Assembly: GCA_013166775.1 (NCBI GenBank)
Contig: JABLTJ010000019.1
Coordinates: 1 to 59,417, forward strand
Direction of reading: 5' to 3'
DNA: 59,417 bases
From: Promethearchaeati archaeon
Lineage (GTDB): Archaea > Asgardarchaeota > Heimdallarchaeia > Heimdallarchaeales > Heimdallarchaeaceae
Part shown: positions 53,828 to 59,417 of the stretch, one piece after another
How positions within the stretch are numbered: position 1 is the first letter of the stretch
How the letters are laid out: each line of letters starts with the position of its first letter
Notes under the pieces: generated by a model
Database searches by the model: none
The model's input: only the letters and a program-made list of their open reading frames with translations
Told to the model about the DNA's origin: nothing
Made by a program: the position numbers and the translations under genes

Positions 53828-55180
53828 TTATTGTTCAAAAGTTGTAATTCCTAATTCTTCTAGTTTGCCTATAAATATCTCTGCTAAAATGGATTCCTTT
53901 ATTAATCTACTAAATGTAATTACAAGCTTATCCTCAAAACTTATCAGACCAACTCTTTCTTTGTGTAACGCACTTGGTCCTACAACTACTTCATAAGAAT
54001 CAATATACTTCACAAGCTGATCAGGTATATTTACTTTACCTAGATTTGAAATTACACCACTATAATATGGTGCACTTATAAAATAATATCCTCTTCTTGC
54101 AAAGAATCTCTTTACTTGATAAGGCGTTATCTGCATTATCCATAATTTCGTATTTCCTATGTTCATTGCAATTTTGTGATAGAATGTGCTTGGTTGGATT
54201 TGTTTCTTTAGGAGATTGTTAATTTCTACTACTCTTTCTCTAAAAGGTTTTGTATCCATTTTAGAATCCAGATCCAGTCTCACACCTAAAGAGAAATTTC
54301 TCATAGTTTTGGATTCAAAAATTTGTCTCAAATTTACTGGGACTCTTAATCGAATAGGTTTTATTTTTCGAGTCTTATTTTTGTATAACAGTTCTTGTAG
54401 ATCTTTAAGAGATTCAAAGTAAATAGCTATTAGAAGAGAGGTAATAGAAACATTGAATTCCTTTGATTTCTGTTTAATACTCTCAAGAGAAACAATTACC
54501 TTTGATAGATGAAAAACTCCGGGAGGTTCAAGTTTGTTAGGTATAGTGAAACTTCTCTTCCTAAATTTAACTCCGCCCTCTCTTTTTATCTCCTTATAAT
54601 GCCGTTCATATGCATCTTCGTATTCCAATGGATCTGATTCATCTTCTGGCAAGAAGATACCATTGAATTCCGTTAATATTACTCCTTTAATTCTGAAATA
54701 TTCAGCAATCAAAGAATTGAGGAATATTAAACCACCGTAGCCATCTGTTAAACAATGCTGACATTCAAGAGTGACTTGGTTTATATTTACAATTATTCGA
54801 TAAAGGAGTCTTTTTCTACCAAGTGATATATATTGGCAAGGATATTGACGTTCTGATTGTATCTCAGGAATTGCAAGGTTAGTTACCCATTTTCCCCAGA
54901 AAAGACCTCTTCTTATACTCACTCTATAATATGGAAAACGTGGTAAAATATTAGAGAGAGCTGTATGTAGTTTATTTATCTCGACGTCCTCTTTCAAAGT
55001 GCAGGATATTCGAAAGACATTCGTAACTCTTTTGTTAGAAAGCAAACTAAATCCAATAGCAGCACTATCTAACTTATACTTTCTTTTATCAGCTTTGATT
55101 CCAAGAGATGTTCTTGTAGATGCGTTTTTCTTTAATACTGGAGTGTTCATGAACCTCTTAAATCCATCAAATTGAGTCAA
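53828..55180 (-). CDS. Condensation-domain-like acyltransferase (HxxxDG) (2)
   Basis: The 450-residue protein has CQHCLTDG (H142, D146), the family's HxxxDG, and an N-terminal NILPRFPYYRV segment as in alcohol acetyltransferases. A later RVPVNLRQIFESKTMRNFSL block and GVISNLGKV (family NLG) are present. It is a distant paralog of the gene at 52028. The paired genes suggest related esters made from different substrates. Basic residues at the start of the frame (NASTRTSLGIKADKRKY) may be an extension. Confidence 0.85.
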   Translation of the reverse strand: MTQFDGFKRFMNTPVLKKNASTRTSLGIKADKRKYKLDSAAIGFSLLSNKRVTNVFRISCTLKEDVEINKLHTALSNILPRFPYYRVSIRRGLFWGKWVTNLAIPEIQSERQYPCQYISLGRKRLLYRIIVNINQVTLECQHCLTDGYGGLIFLNSLIAEYFRIKGVILTEFNGIFLPEDESDPLEYEDAYERHYKEIKREGGVKFRKRSFTIPNKLEPPGVFHLSKVIVSLESIKQKSKEFNVSITSLLIAIYFESLKDLQELLYKNKTRKIKPIRLRVPVNLRQIFESKTMRNFSLGVRLDLDSKMDTKPFRERVVEINNLLKKQIQPSTFYHKIAMNIGNTKLWIMQITPYQVKRFFARRGYYFISAPYYSGVISNLGKVNIPDQLVKYIDSYEVVVGPSALHKERVGLISFEDKLVITFSRLIKESILAEIFIGKLEELGITTFEQ

Positions 55181-55384
55181 TAAATGGTATTATAATGTAT
55201 TCTTTACATTAATGAAAAATAAAATTTTCCTTAAAACGACTCTTTTTCACATTTTTGACTACTAAATTATGTTTCTGGCAATTTCAAGAACTTTTAAATT
55301 TTGTTTCACAAGTAAGATGTGGAATTCTGAGAAGATTCTAAACCTCTGAAGCTTTTTATAGTTAAATATCTCCTCCAAAATAAT

Positions 55385-55741
55385 ATGACTCAAGAAGAAT
55401 TAATTGCATTTTGTGGAATAGATTGTTTAGAGTGTCCAGCTTATATTGCTAAAAGAACTGATGATGTGGAACTTAGAGAAAAAACAGCTCAAGAATGGTC
55501 AGGATCAGAAGGACCTATAAAACCTGAAGAAATCAATTGTGATGGTTGTATATTACTTGATCAAGAATTATACAGATTTTGTAATGATTGCCAAGTAAGA
55601 ATTTGTGGATTTGAGAAAGGATTACAAAATTGTGCTCATTGTAATGAATATTCTTGCGAAAAGCTTGAAAGATTATGGGATATGTTCAAAATGACTGAAA
55701 CAAAAAAAACGCTTGACAACATAAGAAGTAATCTAGTTTAA
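55385..55741 (+). CDS. Cysteine-rich DUF3795 protein
   Basis: The 118-residue protein has CGIDCLECPAY, then CDGCILL, FCNDCQVRIC and CAHCNEYSC, the Cys layout of DUF3795. It is related to the gene at 10553. The role is unknown; metal or Fe-S binding is likely. A TATA-like stretch at about 55356-55370 fits a leaderless start at ATG 55385. The QueG-like gene follows after 82 bases. Confidence 0.85.
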   Translation: MTQEELIAFCGIDCLECPAYIAKRTDDVELREKTAQEWSGSEGPIKPEEINCDGCILLDQELYRFCNDCQVRICGFEKGLQNCAHCNEYSCEKLERLWDMFKMTETKKTLDNIRSNLV

Positions 55742-55823
55742 AATGAATGATATCTCTATTATAATTTCAAGAATGATCAGATGGCATGAAAGATTTAAGA
55801 ATAAAGTAATTTCTTATTAGATA

Positions 55824-56744
55824 ATGATAAAAGAGATGCTTCAAAAGATAGAAGAAAATGGATATAAATATAGCTTGGTTTCAGTAAATCATCTAAAGAA
55901 CCTTCAGCTAGAATTAGAAAATCGTCATAAAGAAGGTTTATTTGATGAAGAATTTTATCAAGAAAGAATACTCCGACATAATTTTAATTATGAAGAATCT
56001 TTTCCAGAAGCGAAATCTATTATTATTGTAGCTATTCCTGACCCACAATATGAAGTTACATTTAATATCAGAAGAAAAAGATATCCACTACGTGTTCCAC
56101 CAACATATATGTTTTATCAGAAAACCTGGAAAAAAATTAATGAAGTGTTAAATTCCATATTACATAAAGAAGGATTTCGAGCAGTTAAAGCGAATTTACC
56201 TCTCAAGAGTTTATCAGTACATAGTGGTCTAGCAAAGTATGGTAGGAATAATATTACATATGTACCTGGCATGGGAAGTTTTCACGTACTAGCAGCTTTT
56301 TATACAGATCTTCCATGTGAAGAGGAAAATTGGAAAGAATATGAATTAGAAGAAACTTGCAAGAAATGTTCAGCATGTCTCAGAAATTGCCCTACAGGAG
56401 CAATATCCTCTGATAGATTCCTTTTGTTTGCTGAAAAATGTTTATCATATTTAAATGAAAAACCAGGCAATATACCATTTCCAGAGAGGGTAGATCCATC
56501 ATGGCATAATTGTCTAGTGGGATGTACTGTATGTCAATTAGTTTGTCCTTTAAATAAAGAACATAAAAATTGGATAGAAAAAGGACTAGAATTTAGTGAA
56601 GAGGAGACAAAACAATTTTTACAAGGCTTAACTTTGGAAGAGTTTTCTTTAACAACAAAAAACAAATTGTTAGAAACTGAACTTGATGAGTATTTGGATA
56701 CTTTTCCAAGAAATCTTAATGTTCTAATTAGAAGTAAAGAATAA
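55824..56744 (+). CDS. QueG-like 4Fe-4S reductase
   Basis: The 306-residue protein resembles epoxyqueuosine reductase. It has an N-terminal domain with FPEAKSIIIVAIPDP, a central HSGLAKYGRNNI stretch (family R/S-x-G-L-G-x-x-G-K/R-N) and a ferredoxin-like part with CKKCSACLRNCP and a CTVCQLVCP pair. QueG makes queuosine from epoxyqueuosine using cobalamin. Most archaea make archaeosine instead, so a different reductive role is possible. It lacks a C-terminal HEAT domain. Confidence 0.85.
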   Translation: MIKEMLQKIEENGYKYSLVSVNHLKNLQLELENRHKEGLFDEEFYQERILRHNFNYEESFPEAKSIIIVAIPDPQYEVTFNIRRKRYPLRVPPTYMFYQKTWKKINEVLNSILHKEGFRAVKANLPLKSLSVHSGLAKYGRNNITYVPGMGSFHVLAAFYTDLPCEEENWKEYELEETCKKCSACLRNCPTGAISSDRFLLFAEKCLSYLNEKPGNIPFPERVDPSWHNCLVGCTVCQLVCPLNKEHKNWIEKGLEFSEEETKQFLQGLTLEEFSLTTKNKLLETELDEYLDTFPRNLNVLIRSKE

Positions 56745-56850
56745 TATGGTATAAAATGAAATTCTTCAGAGATTCTTTTGTAGTTCACGAGTACAGTTGG
56801 AAATCTAAGCCAATAATATTCAATATCTGAAATCAATATATAAAAAAAAA

Positions 56851-59235
56851 TTAGTGTGAAAATTTTCTTTTCTTTGTTATATAGATTAAAACTATCAATA
56901 CCATTGTTGATGACATTAGATAAACTGTTGTTGGGGAGAATTCTGCTATCAAAAACACCGTTTCATACTCTAATGATATTGATGTAACAGTAGGTGTAAC
57001 AGTTAAGTTTGTTGTTTCTAGAACTGCTTTCCATACTAAATCATGACCATCATTAATTAAAGAGTAAAGTGTATCTAAAGTAATTATTTCCCAATTAGTC
57101 GCATTATCTCCTGAAACATAAAAAGTTAAACTAGTATCTGTAGGTATTGTACACACTGCTGTCATTATCACATTATCAATGAATTCGTTTTCTTCTACTG
57201 TTGAATAAATAACTGCAGATTGTGCAATACAAAGAGGATTAAATAGCAAAGCATGGGTAGTATAGATAGTTCTATATTCTACAACGCCTATTCCAAGATC
57301 TAAAAGAGCGACATAAAGATAGTTTCCTGCAAGTCTAACATCTATAACACACATACCACTGAATAACTCGTTTATCAAACTGGGTGCACTTGGATTACTG
57401 ATGTCTAAAACAAATAATCCTTTGTTACTATCACAAAGAAAAGCATATGGTCCATCTATATATACTCTTACTACAACTCCATCAGTAGCATATGAACCAA
57501 TATAAGAAGGAGCAAGTGGATCAGTTATGTTTAAAATCACCATTCCTCCAAATCCTGTTGCTAAGTATGCATAATCACCATCTACACAGATCATTCTTGC
57601 GTCTATAGCATCATAAAAACTAACTTCTTGAGGATTTAATGGATTACTAATGTCAACAACTATCATTCCACTGCTGTTTGCTGCATAGATATAGTTTCCA
57701 GAAATAGTTAGACCAGATAAAGTATCCAAACTTAGGGATGTTTCATAAATTAAATTATGTGGATTTGTAATGTTAAAAACGCATAATCCTAGAGCACTAT
57801 CAGCTACAAAAACAAAATCACCTGAAACAACTAAATCCATAGCTGCACTAGTGAGCTGATACCATTCATCAGCTAATACTGGATTCTTTGGATCAGTGAT
57901 ATTAAATATTACTAATCCACCAGCTGAAAAATCCATATTAGCTACATAAAGGTAATTGCCTTGGATAGAAAGACCAAAACGTGAAGAACCAGTGAAAGTT
58001 CCAGTTCCAACTATTTGAGGATTAAGAGGATTACTAATATCTAACACTTGGATATCTCCCCCATCATCAGCAATAAATGCATAATCACCAAAGAGAGTTA
58101 AACTTAAAGATGCACCAGGAGTGTCTACAGTGTTACGAACAATTGGAGTAATTGGTTCATAAATCTGGAATATTTTTAGTCCGTAATCAGCATCAGAAAC
58201 ATATGCATAGTTGCCTTGGATAACCACAGAAGTTGCAGTAAGACTATCATTAAAATATGCAACTAATAGAGGAGTGGATAGATCTGTTATGTCAAAAATT
58301 TGCAAACCATTTGAGTGATCACAAACATAAGCATAGTCACCATCAATTGTGATTTTTAGAGTATTTACAAGATTTATGTAAGAACTTACGTGAGTTGGAT
58401 TAAGAGGATCAGTCACATTAGCTATATGAAAACCTTGACTTAGACAACCAAGGAAGAGATAATCTCCCTCAAGTGTAAGTCTTTCAACTCTAAATCCTGT
58501 TTCGTAGAATCCTACCTCTGTAGCAGTTAAAGGATTACTTATATCCATCACAACCACTCCTGTAAAATTAGCTATGTAAGCAAAATTTCCAGCAATTTCT
58601 ACATCAATTATATTTTCAAGCGGATATTCTGCAAGAAGCACAAAATTTGTTGGATCGGTGATATTATAGATACATAATCCGTGAATAAAATCTGCTACAA
58701 ATGCTAAATCTCCAGAAATTACTAAATTGCGCGCATCACTAGTATATTGATACCAATCATCAGCTAGTACAGGATTCTCTGGATCAGTAACATCAAATAT
58801 TACCAACCTGTTATCCCAACCCGCAACATATGCATAGTTCCCATCAACAACGACACTATAACGAGTGGAACCTGTAAAGCTTCCAGTTGCTACAATATTA
58901 GGAGAAGTGGGGTCGCTGATATCAACAATCTTGAGATCTTCGTGTTCATCAGCAATATAAGCATAATCTCCAGCAATAAAAAGTCCTCGGGGAGAACCTG
59001 GAGTATCACATGCACCGATGAGTTCAAGGGTAAGAAGAGTATTCTGAATCTCTCCTGTTCCCCATCCTGTAACATTTGTTTGAGTTTCATTTATGTAATT
59101 AGTAGTAGTGAAATCTTCGACAAAAATACCTTCAGCTGCAAAACTTAAAGGTATTTGTGTCATCAGTAAGAATAGGCTTGCAATTAAAAGAAAACTTATT
59201 TGAATATGATTTTTTTGTGAATAGAAAAATTTCAT
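56851..59235 (-). CDS. Giant surface LVIVD protein with two seven-blade blocks
   Basis: This protein of about 794 residues has a signal peptide and fourteen LVIVD repeats in two blocks of seven that align with one another at a spacing of about 294 residues. The matching phrases include SFTGSTRY/TFTGSSRF, NPVLADDWYQ/NPVLADEWYQ and GLCIYNIT/GLCVFNIT. A beta-rich domain (about 670-760) and a C-terminal helix with TKKRKFSH follow. Two propellers in tandem are predicted, exposed on the cell surface. ATG 59235 is chosen over the ATG three codons upstream. The gene at 3825 is the one-block paralog. Confidence 0.88.
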   Translation of the reverse strand: MKFFYSQKNHIQISFLLIASLFLLMTQIPLSFAAEGIFVEDFTTTNYINETQTNVTGWGTGEIQNTLLTLELIGACDTPGSPRGLFIAGDYAYIADEHEDLKIVDISDPTSPNIVATGSFTGSTRYSVVVDGNYAYVAGWDNRLVIFDVTDPENPVLADDWYQYTSDARNLVISGDLAFVADFIHGLCIYNITDPTNFVLLAEYPLENIIDVEIAGNFAYIANFTGVVVMDISNPLTATEVGFYETGFRVERLTLEGDYLFLGCLSQGFHIANVTDPLNPTHVSSYINLVNTLKITIDGDYAYVCDHSNGLQIFDITDLSTPLLVAYFNDSLTATSVVIQGNYAYVSDADYGLKIFQIYEPITPIVRNTVDTPGASLSLTLFGDYAFIADDGGDIQVLDISNPLNPQIVGTGTFTGSSRFGLSIQGNYLYVANMDFSAGGLVIFNITDPKNPVLADEWYQLTSAAMDLVVSGDFVFVADSALGLCVFNITNPHNLIYETSLSLDTLSGLTISGNYIYAANSSGMIVVDISNPLNPQEVSFYDAIDARMICVDGDYAYLATGFGGMVILNITDPLAPSYIGSYATDGVVVRVYIDGPYAFLCDSNKGLFVLDISNPSAPSLINELFSGMCVIDVRLAGNYLYVALLDLGIGVVEYRTIYTTHALLFNPLCIAQSAVIYSTVEENEFIDNVIMTAVCTIPTDTSLTFYVSGDNATNWEIITLDTLYSLINDGHDLVWKAVLETTNLTVTPTVTSISLEYETVFLIAEFSPTTVYLMSSTMVLIVLIYITKKRKFSH

Positions 59236-59417
59236 AATTATCACTTAAATCATTAAAATAAAATAACAATATAAAAGCACTTCTATCTAATTTGTTCTTT
59301 TTTTAAAAGTTCCATTCTTATAAAATATTAATTTTCTTCTTTAATTTTCTAAATAAGAGAATTGAATCTTAATCAAATATCTAGTTTATTCTTAGAAGAA
59401 GGGAGAATTTCGACTTC

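Overview
The window is AT-rich archaeal chromosome and most likely comes from an Asgard archaeon; a Heimdall-type lineage is a guess. Support for this is a Rag/Gtr-like GTPase (2112-2669), an Arf-like GTPase (16126-16689), a protein resembling the eukaryotic GPI-lipid remodeling protein CWH43/PGAP2IP (32780-34798), WD40 and LVIVD propeller proteins, archaeal TATA boxes placed 22-35 bases before start codons, and many transcripts that look leaderless. No rRNA, tRNA, CRISPR array or intact insertion sequence was seen.

Layout. 1-2.7 kb: 5' part of a large secreted protein and the Rag-like GTPase. 2.8-8.6 kb: SDR pseudogene, LVIVD propeller, M32 carboxypeptidase, intact SDR, secreted metallopeptidase. 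8.8-10.4 kb: small secreted protein plus large HTH regulator (cassette 1). 10.5-16.7 kb: DUF3795 protein, broken esterase, three metallo-beta-lactamase (MBL) fold genes, flavodoxin, small membrane proteins, broken elongation-factor-like gene, Arf-like GTPase. 16.9-21.9 kb: hydantoinase, PLP decarboxylase, Asp/Glu/hydantoin racemase and class III aminotransferase, which look like an amino-acid/ureide pathway. 21.9-26.5 kb: MacB-type ABC operon with two ATPases. 26.5-30.3 kb: serine hydrolase, winged-helix regulator, acetyltransferase. 30.6-36.3 kb: fourth MBL protein, gene relics, membrane protein, CWH43-like protein and acyltransferase-like membrane protein. 36.3-46 kb: winged-helix regulator divergent from a WD40-serine hydrolase fusion, MFS exporter divergent from its likely regulator, Ntn-hydrolase, regulator pseudogene, acetyltransferase, beta-helix surface protein. 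46.1-47.3 kb: second copy of the small membrane protein and a fifth MBL protein. 47.4-52 kb: cassette 2, with the same secreted protein plus regulator, followed by a receiver protein, a DNase I-fold nuclease and a membrane-anchored degenerate receiver. 52-59.4 kb: two HxxxDG acyltransferases, small membrane protein, DUF3795 protein, QueG-like Fe-S protein, and a giant LVIVD protein made of two seven-blade blocks.

The strongest candidate for an undescribed system is the secreted protein-regulator cassette, present twice about 39 kb apart. Copy 1 has a shared TCGGA motif in its divergent promoter region. Copy 2 extends into a receiver-nuclease-membrane receiver operon and is preceded by a relic of that operon's own 3' end. 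A second theme is decay: relics of an SDR, an esterase, an elongation-factor-like gene, an ABC ATPase, a nuclease tail, a winged-helix regulator and others lie between intact paralogs, which points to recurrent local duplication and loss.
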